Below, piece after piece: positions 18,247 through 25,960 of a stretch of 64,000 nucleotides of DNA. The notes under the pieces are model-generated. The model saw nothing but the letters and a program-made list of their open reading frames with translations, was not told the DNA's origin and did no database searches. The stretch's first letter is position 1, and the number at the start of each line of letters is the position of its first letter. Both the position numbers and the translations under genes were made by a program. Source of the DNA: Streptomyces sp. HSG2 (GTDB lineage Bacteria > Actinomycetota > Actinomycetes > Streptomycetales > Streptomycetaceae); assembly GCF_016598575.1 (NCBI RefSeq), contig NZ_CP066801.1:558001-622000 (forward strand). Reading direction: 5' to 3'.

Positions 18247-18444
18247 TTGTTCGAGGACAGCGGGACCGCGTACGTGGCGAACGCGCCTTCCGGTTCGCTG
18301 GAGGAGCGGAACCAGGGGTATGTCGTACCCCGGTTCGTCTCCCCCGTGTCGGCGACACCGGGGGTCGTCGGATGTCTGGCCCTGGTGAGCGGAGTCGGCC
18401 TCAGCGTCGCGGGACTCGCCGCCTTGACGAATGCCGTCGGGTGA
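18247..18444 (+). CDS. Small hydrophobic-tailed peptide C
   Basis: This 65-residue peptide starts at TTG 18247 behind AAGGAGGAG. It aligns with peptide D over its whole length with no gap. The shared core is PVSATPG (residues 33-39). The leader carries SGSLEERNQG and the tail GVVGCLALVSGVGLSVAGL ends TNAVG. The gap from peptide B is 65 bp, so co-transcription is likely. Function unknown. The ungapped pairing and strong ribosome site argue that it is a real gene despite the TTG start. Confidence 0.65.
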   Translation: MFEDSGTAYVANAPSGSLEERNQGYVVPRFVSPVSATPGVVGCLALVSGVGLSVAGLAALTNAVG

Positions 18445-18518
18445 GTCCGTCGACGTGATCGGCGAGGGAGGACGCGAACCGTCGACGACGGTCGCGGAAA
18501 GTGAAGGGATGAGCAGCC

Positions 18519-18716
18519 TTGTTGGAAAAGGACACGATCGGGGATTCGTCCGCGGAGATCGCCGGCCCCTTGGAGGAGACCGCCCACGGGTGCGTCCTGC
18601 GTAAGGCGGTCACACCCGTGTCCGCGACGCCCGGTATCGCGGCGATCGGCACCGTGCTGGCCGTGGTCGGGCTCGGCACCATGGCGGCGTCCGCCGTCGT
18701 GGAGGCCATCGGCTGA
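18519..18716 (+). CDS. Small hydrophobic-tailed peptide D
   Basis: This 65-residue paralogue of peptide C starts at TTG 18519 (a second TTG follows at 18522), with AAGGG ten bases upstream. The leader AGPLEETAHG precedes VTPVSATPG and a hydrophobic Gly/Ala/Val tail ending AVVEAIG. C and D probably arose by tandem duplication; their starts are 272 bp apart. No Sec signal, no cysteine in the tail and no adjacent maturation enzyme are seen, so a lanthipeptide or lasso assignment is not supported. Confidence 0.65.
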   Translation: MLEKDTIGDSSAEIAGPLEETAHGCVLRKAVTPVSATPGIAAIGTVLAVVGLGTMAASAVVEAIG

Positions 18717-18920
18717 CCGAACGGGCCCGGGGCGGGGGACGTCTGCTGAGCCGGAGGCTCCGCCCTGGAGCCGGGCCTCCACCGGGACCCGGCGGGCCGA
18801 CGTGCGCTCTCCGACCCGGGTTCGCACGTGCGTCGGCCCACGCCGGTCGAGGCATCCGGTCGGACCGGTCCGTAGGCCGCGGTCACGGCCGGTCGCCGAC
18901 GCGCGAATCGCCCCTCGGCG

Positions 18921-20120
18921 TCAACGCCCCCCGGCGAGATCGAGATCCCCCTCGCTCCGGTCGGGCCCGCCCTCGGTCGCCGCGGGGTTCCGCCAAGGCC
19001 GCGACACGGGATCGGAGACCGCCCGCCACCACGCCTCCACGGGCAACCCGCCCGATGGTTCGAAGGGCTCGCCCGGTCGCGGGAACGCCGCCGCCTGGCC
19101 TGCCTCCTCGGCCGCGTCGCGCGTCCACTCGCCCGGCTCGGCCCAGGCGTGCGGCGCGAGGTTGAAGGTTCCCCAGTGGATCGGCAACAACACCCCGGTG
19201 TTGGTGGCCCCTCCCTGAAGATCGAGGTGAGCGCGGAGCCCCTCGTCGGGAGTCATGTGGATGTCGGGCCAGAATTCGGCGTAGGCGCCGATCTGGATCA
19301 TGGTGGCGTCGAACGGTCCGTGCGCGGATCCGATGTCCCGGAAGCCGTCGAAGTAGCCGGTGTCGCCGCTGTGGAAGAGGCGGTGCTCCGCTCCGACGAC
19401 GACCCAGGAGGCCCACAGGGTGTGCCCCGTGTTGCGCAGGCCCCGGCCGCAGAAGTGACGGGCCGGCGTCGCCGTGAGCGTGAGGTCGCCGACGTGGGTC
19501 GACTCGTGCCAGTCGAGTTCGCGGATCCGGTCGGCGGGGACACCCCAGTGTTCCAGGTGGGCGCCCACCCCGAGCGGCACGGCGAAGATCGCCTGGCCGT
19601 CGGCAAGCGACCGGATCGTGCCCATGTCCAGGTGGTCGTAGTGGTCGTGGGAGATGACGACCACGTCGACGGAGCCCAGCGCCGAGGGCGGGACCGGCAT
19701 GGGGTGGAGTCTGCGCGGACCGATGAACGGGAAGGGCGAGCAACGCTCCCCCCAGACCGGGTCGAAGAGCACACGGCGATCGCCGATCTCGGCCAGCACG
19801 CTGGAGTGGCCCATCCAGGTGAGCCGGAGCCCGCTCTCGGCGGGCGTGGCGAGGTCGGCGAGCGTGGTGGTGTGGACCGGTATCGCCTCCCGGGGGGAAC
19901 GACGACGTCGCGCCTCGGAGTCCAGGTAGAGCTTGGCGAGATCCCGCGAGGACGAGCCCGTCGGGCGGGTGCGCGCCGGGCCTCCGGGGTTCCGGAAGGC
20001 TCCGTCGGCGAAGTTCGGCGACCGACGGACGCGCGAGAGGCGCTCGCCTCGGGGTTCGACGCCCAGGGCCGCGGGGCGGGGCAGGCGGAACCCGGGGCTC
20101 GCGGGACGGAAGGCTGGCAC
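18921..20120 (-). CDS. MBL-fold (UlaG/NAPE-PLD-like) metallohydrolase
   Basis: This 399-residue protein starts at GTG 20120 behind GGAGG. The metal-binding motif HxHxDH is His158-Asp162-His163 in ISHDHYDHLD; further ligands are in TPARHFCGRG, FHSGDTGYFDGF and LLPIHWGTF. TWMGHSSVLAEIGDRRVLFDP is the usual first strand of the UlaG-like branch. The 60-residue N-terminal extension is Arg-rich and family-typical. Members hydrolyse phosphodiester, ester or lactone bonds; the substrate is unknown. A 17-bp inverted repeat lies just upstream. Confidence 0.85.
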   Translation of the reverse strand: MPAFRPASPGFRLPRPAALGVEPRGERLSRVRRSPNFADGAFRNPGGPARTRPTGSSSRDLAKLYLDSEARRRRSPREAIPVHTTTLADLATPAESGLRLTWMGHSSVLAEIGDRRVLFDPVWGERCSPFPFIGPRRLHPMPVPPSALGSVDVVVISHDHYDHLDMGTIRSLADGQAIFAVPLGVGAHLEHWGVPADRIRELDWHESTHVGDLTLTATPARHFCGRGLRNTGHTLWASWVVVGAEHRLFHSGDTGYFDGFRDIGSAHGPFDATMIQIGAYAEFWPDIHMTPDEGLRAHLDLQGGATNTGVLLPIHWGTFNLAPHAWAEPGEWTRDAAEEAGQAAAFPRPGEPFEPSGGLPVEAWWRAVSDPVSRPWRNPAATEGGPDRSEGDLDLAGGR

Positions 20121-20154
20121 GGTACCTCCAGGGCGGGTCGTACTGCTGGCGCGC

Positions 20155-20193
20155 ACCCGGACACGTGTGCCGAGTGGGCACACGTGTCCGGGT
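20155..20193. promoter_or_regulatory. Perfect 17-bp inverted repeat containing two ACACGTGT palindromes
   Basis: Arms at 20155-20171 (ACCCGGACACGTGTGCC) and 20177-20193 are exact reverse complements with a 5-nt loop. Each arm contains ACACGTGT, itself an 8-bp palindrome (20161-20168 and 20180-20187), spaced 19 bp start to start, about two helical turns. It sits 35 bp upstream of the MBL gene and 117 bp after the SGNH gene stop. It could be a paired operator, or a terminator for the SGNH gene. Confidence 0.6.
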
Positions 20194-20309
20194 TCGACCG
20201 AATGTACGCCAGAGGAGGAGTCCGCTGCCGAGTGGACCGAGGTCGCGGGTCGTTCGCAGGCCCGTCGCCGGAGCCTCCCGCGCCGCCGCGCGACCGCGCC
20301 GGGTGGTCG

Positions 20310-21137
20310 TCAGGCCACGGCGGCGATCCGGCTCCGGATGTCCTCGGGCGACACCGCGCCTTTCGGCGAGACGTGGTCGCCCGAGGACTCCCCTCGCAAC
20401 CGACGCCCGATCCACGGGACGAGGTATTCGCGGGCCCACTGGACGTCGTCGCGCCGCACGTCCAGCGTGCCGCGAGGCGGAAGACGCGGCCAGGGCTGCT
20501 CCGGGTCGGCCGGGACAGGCAGGCCCAACGCCTGTCCGGCGCGGAGCGCGACCCGGGTGTGCCCCTCGGCCGACAGGTGGAGCCGGTCGGCGTCCCACGC
20601 CCTGCGGTCCTGGGTGCTTCGGAGCGACCACAGGTCCAGCACCGGGCAGCCGTAGCGGTCGGCGACGGCACGGACGTGTCCGTTGTACGTCGCGATCTTG
20701 CCGCGCAGGTGCCGCAGCACCGGAACGCCCCTGGTGTCGAACCCGGTAGTGACCAAGACCGTGCCCGCCGCGGCGGCGAGCGAGGCGATGGCCCGCTCGA
20801 AGCGGGCGGCCAGTTCGTCGGGGTCGCCACCGGGTCGGATGATGTCGTTGCCACCCGCGCAGAAGGAGACAAGGTCCGGTGCGAGATCGACGGCGCGCGG
20901 TACCTGCTCCTCCACGATCCGGTCCAGCAACCTGCCGCGCACGGCCAGGTTGGCGTAGGTGAACTCTCCCTCGGGCCGCCGGTCGGCGAGGAGGACGGCC
21001 AGGCGGTCGGCCCAGCCCACGAACGCCCCGTCGGGGCCGGGGTCGCCCACGCCCTCGGTGAAGCTGTCCCCCACCGCCACGTACGACCCGATCACTGCTC
21101 TGCTGTCGTTCTTCGAATCGTCTGACACTCGGACCAT
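20310..21137 (-). CDS. SGNH/GDSL-family hydrolase
   Basis: This 275-residue protein has the GDS block YVAVGDSFTEGVG (catalytic Ser), the oxyanion motif CAGGNDIIRPGG, and the DxxH block DRLHLSAEGH with the catalytic Asp and His. It has no signal peptide, so it is a cytoplasmic esterase/lipase-like enzyme of unknown substrate. The start is ATG 21137 (MVRVSDDSKND) with a poor ribosome site; an in-frame GTG at codon 4 is an alternative. Length is normal. It is upstream of the MBL gene on the same strand, separated by the inverted repeat. Confidence 0.85.
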   Translation of the reverse strand: MVRVSDDSKNDSRAVIGSYVAVGDSFTEGVGDPGPDGAFVGWADRLAVLLADRRPEGEFTYANLAVRGRLLDRIVEEQVPRAVDLAPDLVSFCAGGNDIIRPGGDPDELAARFERAIASLAAAAGTVLVTTGFDTRGVPVLRHLRGKIATYNGHVRAVADRYGCPVLDLWSLRSTQDRRAWDADRLHLSAEGHTRVALRAGQALGLPVPADPEQPWPRLPPRGTLDVRRDDVQWAREYLVPWIGRRLRGESSGDHVSPKGAVSPEDIRSRIAAVA

Positions 21138-21276
21138 GATTCACCGAGAACCGCGACCTACGCGACCGTAGGCAGGGGGTGACACACGGTGAGAAGCGCC
21201 ACTTCCGCGGCACGCGGCGGGCACGGCTACGGCCGGGCCCCGTGCGAGGCCCGGCCGTGAGCTGGTGGGACGCCGG

Positions 21277-22260
21277 TCAGAGGGAGACGCCCTGCGACCG
21301 CAGGAAGGCGATCGGGTCGACGTCGGAGCCGTAGTCCGGCGTGGTGCGGATCTCGAAGTGCAGGTGCGGGCCGGTCGAGTTGCCGGTGGAGCCCGAGAGG
21401 CCGATCTCCTGGCCCGCGGTCACCGACTGCCCCACCGACACGGAGATCGAGGACAGGTGCGCGTACTGGGCGTAGTGCCCCTCGTCGAGCTTGATGACGA
21501 CCTGGTTCCCGTAGGCTCCCGCCGAGCCGGCCGAGACCACGGTGCCGGAGCCGACGGCCTTCAGGGACGTCCCGGTCGGGACGGAGAAGTCCGCGCCGGT
21601 GTGGTAGCCACTGGACCACAGGCTGCCGGCCTGGCCGTAAGCCGTGCCGACGGTGCCGCCCGGCACCGGGGAGACGAAGGCCGCGGAGTCGGCGACGCCC
21701 GCGGTCTGCGCCGGGGTCTCCTCCGCGGCGGGCTCCGCCGCCGGCTGCTCGGCCGCCTGGTCGGTGGATTCCTCGGCCTCCTGGGACGGCTCGGCCGTGG
21801 TGGGCGCGGCGGACTCGGTGGCCTCGGGGGCGGGCGCCTGGGCGGCGTCGGAGGAAGACGCGCCGTCCAGGGTGAGCTTCAGACCCGGGTGGATGAGCGA
21901 GGGGTTCTCGCCGACGGCCTCGCGGTTGTCCGCCCAGAGCCGCTGCCAGCCTCCCCGGACGTCCTGCTCGTGCGCGATCTTGGCGAGCCAGTCGCCGGAG
22001 CGCACGGTGTAGACGCGCTCGTGCGAGGACCGGTCGCCCTCTTCGGAGGCGCGGCGGTTGTCGCGCGAGGTGCTCTCGGCCCGGTCGCTCGCGCCGGAGT
22101 GGGCGACCTGACCGGTCGCGGGGGACTGCGCGGGGGCCGCGTGCGCGGTCACCGCCCCGACGAACGGCAGGGCGAGCGCGGCGCCACCGGTGCCGGCGAC
22201 GACGATGGCACGGGTGAGACGGGTGGACTTGGTACGACGGTGCTTACCCCGGACGGGCAT
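21277..22260 (-). CDS. Secreted LysM-M23 peptidoglycan endopeptidase
   Basis: This 327-residue protein has a twin-Arg/Lys-rich start (MPVRGKHRRTKSTRLTRA), a hydrophobic core and AHA, a Sec signal ending near residue 42. A LysM domain (VYTVRSGDWLAKIAHEQD...LIHPGLKL) covers about residues 80-130. A Glu/Ala/Thr-rich linker follows, then an M23 lysostaphin-type domain with zinc ligands in YHTGADFSVP and the HLHFEI motif. It cleaves peptide cross-links during growth or germination. GGAGAGGAA precedes the ATG and forms the 3' edge of a ydaO riboswitch, so expression should respond to c-di-AMP. Confidence 0.92.
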   Translation of the reverse strand: MPVRGKHRRTKSTRLTRAIVVAGTGGAALALPFVGAVTAHAAPAQSPATGQVAHSGASDRAESTSRDNRRASEEGDRSSHERVYTVRSGDWLAKIAHEQDVRGGWQRLWADNREAVGENPSLIHPGLKLTLDGASSSDAAQAPAPEATESAAPTTAEPSQEAEESTDQAAEQPAAEPAAEETPAQTAGVADSAAFVSPVPGGTVGTAYGQAGSLWSSGYHTGADFSVPTGTSLKAVGSGTVVSAGSAGAYGNQVVIKLDEGHYAQYAHLSSISVSVGQSVTAGQEIGLSGSTGNSTGPHLHFEIRTTPDYGSDVDPIAFLRSQGVSL

Positions 22261-22267
22261 GGTGAGT

Positions 22268-22415
22268 TCCTCTCCGGCGCCTGCGAGGTGAGCTGTCGGG
22301 TGCGGACTGGAGATGTCCGGCCGTGCGCGGCACGACTTGACCCCTAGCCTGTTCCGGAGACCGGGACAGGCGGTGTTGCCTGTGGGTCCCCCGCTCCTGC
22401 CGGGTACGGGTGATG
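22268..22415 (-). ncRNA. ydaO-type c-di-AMP riboswitch
   Basis: The minus strand just upstream of the LysM-M23 gene carries the conserved blocks of actinobacterial ydaO motifs in order: CCCGGCAGGAGCGGGGGACC, then CTAGGGGTCAAGTCG, and at the 3' end CCGACAGCTCACCTCGCAGG followed by CGCCGGAGAGG. The class binds cyclic di-AMP and typically lowers expression of cell-wall hydrolases and osmolyte genes. Its last bases include the probable ribosome site. The 5' limit is approximate. Confidence 0.85.
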
Positions 22416-22897
22416 AGACGAGTTGGGTGGCGCTCCGGTCGGCGGCAGGATTAGGCGTCCGTCCGGATCGGTCGTGAACGTAAGGGACCGAAAGACACAG
22501 GAACAAGCCCGAGTCTCACAGGACACGGCCCGGACATGATCCAACCTCGACGCGGCCCGTCACACTCCGTCGACCTGCCCACCGCCCCGACCCCTCAACT
22601 CCCGCCGCCACCGCGCCTATTGCGTGCTCATGACAAGCAACGCACGGTCACCATATGACGCTCCTCACCCACTCCCGGCACACGCCCCCTCACTGTAGGG
22701 CGAGTTGACCCGAAAGGTTCAATTCAGACAGAACAACCAAAAGCCTTTCCGCTACCCAATAGGGGTGCGTGAAGCAGTCGCGGCGGTGGGGCGGAGCCGG
22801 GCGGGGAAGGGTCCCGCCCCGGGCGGCACATGCCGTATCGTCGAATCGGTGCCCGTCGGCCGGAACGCGCCGGCGGCAGGGAGAGGGAGGAGCCCCC
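22416..22897. other. A/T-rich divergent promoter region
   Basis: The 480 bp between the riboswitch and the phosphatase gene hold no convincing gene. Bases 22600-22765 are unusually A/T-rich for this genome, including TTGACC near 22706 followed by an AT-rich run, consistent with promoters for both divergent genes. Transcript start sites cannot be fixed from sequence. Confidence 0.35.
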
Positions 22898-23695
22898 TTG
22901 ACTCAGCAGGTCCCCCCGACCGAGCCCGAACTCGCCGGTGTGCGCAACTTCCGCGACGTGGGCGGGCTGCCGACGACGGACGGCCGGAGGGTCCGGCACG
23001 GTGTCCTCTTCCGCAGCGGGCACCTGGCACACGCCACCGAGGCGGACGCCGCCTTCCTCGACTCCCTCGGCCTGCGCACGATCTTCGACTTCCGGAACGC
23101 CGCCGACCAGAAGCTGGAGGGGCCGGACGTCACGCTGCCCGGTGTGCGCAACGTGAACCTGCCGCTGTCCGACCCCGCCGAGGGCGCCGACTTCTGGAAA
23201 CTGGTTCGCGACGGGGACCTGGTCCGGCTGCGCGAGACCCTCGCCGGCGGCAAGGGCGCCGACCGGATGATCGCCTCCTACCGGATGATCATCAAGGAGC
23301 GGACGATCGAACACTCCCGCGTCCTGCACGCTCTCGCCGAGGACGGCGTGCCCGTCCTGATGCACTGCGCGGCCGGCAAGGACCGAGCGGGCCTGTCGAT
23401 GGCGGTCACCTTGTTGGCCCTGGGTGTGGAGCGGGAGGCCATCGAGGCGGACTACCTCAAGTCCGGCGCGGCGCACCGACGCTACCGGGTGCGCCTGGGC
23501 AACGCGGCCCGTCCCTCGGACGCTCTGGAGGTCATGGAGCTGCTCAACCCCTTCTTCGACGCGCGAGCGGAGTACCTCGCCGCCGCGTTCGACACCGTGG
23601 AGGAGACCTGGGGCGGCGTCGAGCCGTACCTGGAGCGGGGGCTGGGCCTCGCTCCGGAGACCCGGGCCCGGCTCCACGAGCGCCTCCTGGTCTGA
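22898..23695 (+). CDS. Tyrosine-protein phosphatase (PtpB/Y_phosphatase3-like)
   Basis: This 265-residue protein starts at TTG 22898 behind GGGAGGAG. Its signature HCAAGKDRAG holds the nucleophile Cys157 and Arg163 of the C-x5-R loop in the lipid/tyrosine phosphatase group that includes mycobacterial PtpB. The N-terminal GVRNFRDVGGLPTTDGRRVR and LFRSGHLAHAT are further family hallmarks. It could dephosphorylate tyrosine on proteins or phosphoinositides. It stands alone. An in-frame ATG further upstream lacks a ribosome site. Confidence 0.9.
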   Translation: MTQQVPPTEPELAGVRNFRDVGGLPTTDGRRVRHGVLFRSGHLAHATEADAAFLDSLGLRTIFDFRNAADQKLEGPDVTLPGVRNVNLPLSDPAEGADFWKLVRDGDLVRLRETLAGGKGADRMIASYRMIIKERTIEHSRVLHALAEDGVPVLMHCAAGKDRAGLSMAVTLLALGVEREAIEADYLKSGAAHRRYRVRLGNAARPSDALEVMELLNPFFDARAEYLAAAFDTVEETWGGVEPYLERGLGLAPETRARLHERLLV

Positions 23696-23719
23696 GCGCT
23701 CCACCGAGTTCGGGGCGCT

Positions 23720-23839
23720 CTACTTCGCCCCCACCTCGAAGAGCAGATAGACGAAGGCGGCGAACACGTGCCCCACGGCGATGTAGATGATCAGGCGCAC
23801 CCACAGGGCACGGGGGAACTTCTCCTCGAAGTCGCTCAT
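23720..23839 (-). CDS. Small membrane protein (DUF6126-like)
   Basis: This 39-residue protein is an acidic N-terminus followed by one transmembrane helix (ALWVRLIIYIAVGHVFAAF). Its ATG overlaps the stop of the XRE-cupin gene by four bases (ATGA), so translation is coupled. I recall the same pairing as conserved in Streptomyces next to the hopanoid locus. It may be a membrane partner of the regulator or its product; no function is known. Confidence 0.75.
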   Translation of the reverse strand: MSDFEEKFPRALWVRLIIYIAVGHVFAAFVYLLFEVGAK

Positions 23840-24468
23840 GTCGCCTCTCCGGTGGTGTCCCCCAGGCACAGGGTGGCCGCGGGGCTCTGTAGCAGGGTGT
23901 GGACGAACAGCAGGTCCGCTCCGTCCGGGTCGGGGGCCACGATCCGGTGGGGGGTCAGGGACTCGAAGTGCGCGCTGTCGCCGGGATCGAGTCGGTGGAC
24001 GGCGTCGCCGAGGCGCAGCGCGAGCCGGCCCCGCAGCACGTACAGCCATTCCTCGCCGGGGTGCACGCGGACCATGTCGCCCTGGGCCGCGTAGGGCACA
24101 CGCACCCTCAGGGCCTGCATCCCGCGACCTGGCGCACCGGCCTGCCAGTACGTCCAGCCCCCGGCCGGGGCCGGCACGCTCTCCGCCGCGCGAACGACGG
24201 CCTGCCGGTCTCCGCCCCGCTCACCGAGCAGGTCGGAGACGGTCGTACCGTAGATCCGGGCCAGGCCGAGCAACATGGGGAGTGAGGGTTGGCGGCGCCC
24301 GGTCTCCAGGCGCGACAGGTGCGCGGGCGACAGCCCCGCGGCGCGTGCCGCCGACTCCAGGGTGAGCGCGGCTCGACGGCGGAGCTCCCGCAGCCGGGGA
24401 GCGACCGCGGAAGCCGACTCGGCAGGGTCGTCCGGCGATCCGGGTGCGGAAGGGTTCATGCGCTCCAT
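23836..24468 (-). CDS. XRE-family regulator with C-terminal cupin
   Basis: From ATG 24468 this is 210 residues. An HTH at about 22-75 (LRRRAALTLESAARAAGLSPAHLSRLETGRRQPS) is followed by a cupin domain with VHPGEEWLYVLRGRLAL and RLDPGDSAHFESLTPHRI. Such proteins sense a small molecule in the cupin barrel and usually repress neighbouring transporters or metabolic genes. A longer start at 24495 would lie inside the operator palindromes and lacks a ribosome site; AAAGGG precedes 24468, and ATG 24459 is a third option. It is coupled to the DUF6126-like gene. Confidence 0.88.
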   Translation of the reverse strand: MERMNPSAPGSPDDPAESASAVAPRLRELRRRAALTLESAARAAGLSPAHLSRLETGRRQPSLPMLLGLARIYGTTVSDLLGERGGDRQAVVRAAESVPAPAGGWTYWQAGAPGRGMQALRVRVPYAAQGDMVRVHPGEEWLYVLRGRLALRLGDAVHRLDPGDSAHFESLTPHRIVAPDPDGADLLFVHTLLQSPAATLCLGDTTGEAT

Positions 24469-24481
24469 TGGAACCCTTTCC

Positions 24482-24514
24482 TGCCTCGGAGGCAATTCGC
24501 GTGCCTCCGAGGCA
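24482..24514. promoter_or_regulatory. Twin TGCCTC-N-GAGGCA operators of the XRE-cupin gene
   Basis: TGCCTCGGAGGCA (24482-24494) and TGCCTCCGAGGCA (24502-24514) are two copies of one 13-bp palindrome, centres 20 bp apart (about two turns), 14-46 bp upstream of the chosen ATG. This is the expected geometry for autoregulation by a dimeric HTH protein binding twice on one face. The pairing with this regulator is inferred. Confidence 0.65.
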
Positions 24515-24574
24515 AAGCGCGCTCGCGGCGCGGCCGGCCGCGCACTCCGGGCGGCCTCTTCGGCGGAGGTGCGC

Positions 24575-25960
24575 CTACCTCTGGGCCACCGCCTGCTTGA
24601 CCAGCGTCCTCCCGAAGTCCCAGAGGAGGCCGGCGCCGTCGTGCGCGTCGTCCATGACCTCGACGAAGGCGCCGACGAAGCGCTCCACCTCGGGTTCTCC
24701 GATGATCAGCGGCGGGATGAGCTTGATCACCTCCAGCCGGTCGCCGGACACCTGGGTGAGGACTCGATGGCGCTGGAGCAACGGGGCGACCACCATCTGC
24801 GCGAAGAGCCCTCGCCGGGCGGTCTGGAGCACGGCCCAGCGGCTGCGGAGCCGCATAGACCTCGGCCTGCCGAACTCGATGCCGATCATCAACCCTCGGC
24901 CTCGCACCTCGGCGAGCAACTCGTAGCGGTCCACCAACTCGGCGAGCCGGGACTTCAGCAGACCCCCGACGGTCGCCACGCGCGAGACGAGTCGTTCGTT
25001 CTCGATCACCGACAGCACGGCGAGGCCCGCCGCCATCGCCTGCGCGTTGGACCCGAAGCTGGCGGAGTGGACCAACACGCGGTCGAGCGAGGAGTACACC
25101 TTCCTGAAGATCCACTCGCGTCCCAGGGTGGCGCCGATCGGGACGTAGCCGCCGGAGAGCGCCTTGGCGACACAAACCAGATCCGGCTCCACCCCGTCCT
25201 CGTGCTGGTAGGCGTAGAAGGCACCGGTGCGCCCCAGACCCGTCTGCACCTCGTCCACGACGAGCAACGCCTTGTGCCGGCGCAGTAGTTCCTGGGCGCC
25301 TCGCAGGTAGCCGGGGGGCGCCTCGTGCACGCCTTTGCCCTGGATCGGCTCCACGATCAGTGCGGCGACGTCGCCTTGGGCGAGTTCCCGCCCCAGGGCG
25401 TCCAAGTCGCCCAACGGAACGGGGGTGTCGGGGAGCAGGGGTGTGAAACCCCGCCGAAATCCGGGCTCGCCGTTGACCGAGAGCGATCCGGCGGTCAGCC
25501 CGTGGAACGCGTGCGCACAGTACAGGACACGTGGCCTGCCCGTGGCGTACCGGGCGAACTTCAGGGCGCACTCGACGGCCTCCGTGCCGCTGTTTCCGAA
25601 GAACACGCGGTCCAGGTGGGGGCTGTGTGCGAGGAGACGTTCGGCGAGCAGACCCGGCAGCGCCTGGCAGTCGAAGCGGGTCAGGTCTGGCAGCGAGGCG
25701 TCCAATACATCGTGGAGGGCCTTGCGGACGACCGGATGGTGCCGACCGAGGCCCATGACCCCGAACCCGGCCAGCATGTCCAGGTACTCGTTGCCCTCGG
25801 CGTCCCACAGTCGAGCACCCTCGGCACGCTCGTAGACCCGGTCGAATCCGATGGTGCGCAACAGCCGCGGAAGCTGCGCGTTGAGGTGGCGGCCGTGCAA
25901 CTCGTACCCCTCGGCGCCGCGCTCGGCCAACAGCGCGCCGAGGTCGAACTCCTTGGTCAT
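24575..25960 (-). CDS. Class III PLP aminotransferase of the hopanoid locus
   Basis: This 461-residue fold-type I enzyme has the PLP lysine Lys266 in CVAKALSGGYVPIGA, Asp236 in LLVVDEVQTGLGRTG, and FFGNSGTEAVECALK for phosphate binding. It is closest in pattern to acetylornithine/putrescine aminotransferases. In Streptomyces hopanoid clusters an aminotransferase of this type is thought to make the amino group of aminobacteriohopanetriol. Tandem ATGs lie at 25963 and 25960 behind GGAAGG. It is separated from hpnH by a 600-bp gap and is not in the same transcription unit. Confidence 0.85.
   Translation of the reverse strand: MTKEFDLGALLAERGAEGYELHGRHLNAQLPRLLRTIGFDRVYERAEGARLWDAEGNEYLDMLAGFGVMGLGRHHPVVRKALHDVLDASLPDLTRFDCQALPGLLAERLLAHSPHLDRVFFGNSGTEAVECALKFARYATGRPRVLYCAHAFHGLTAGSLSVNGEPGFRRGFTPLLPDTPVPLGDLDALGRELAQGDVAALIVEPIQGKGVHEAPPGYLRGAQELLRRHKALLVVDEVQTGLGRTGAFYAYQHEDGVEPDLVCVAKALSGGYVPIGATLGREWIFRKVYSSLDRVLVHSASFGSNAQAMAAGLAVLSVIENERLVSRVATVGGLLKSRLAELVDRYELLAEVRGRGLMIGIEFGRPRSMRLRSRWAVLQTARRGLFAQMVVAPLLQRHRVLTQVSGDRLEVIKLIPPLIIGEPEVERFVGAFVEVMDDAHDGAGLLWDFGRTLVKQAVAQR

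Noticed and set aside
17450..18716. Assignment of the small peptides as lanthipeptide, lasso or daptide precursors
   Set aside because: No LanM/LanKC, lasso cyclase or protease, or daptide dehydrogenase/aminotransferase genes are adjacent. C-terminal Gly replaces the Thr that daptides need, and most tails lack Cys and Ser/Thr-rich cores.
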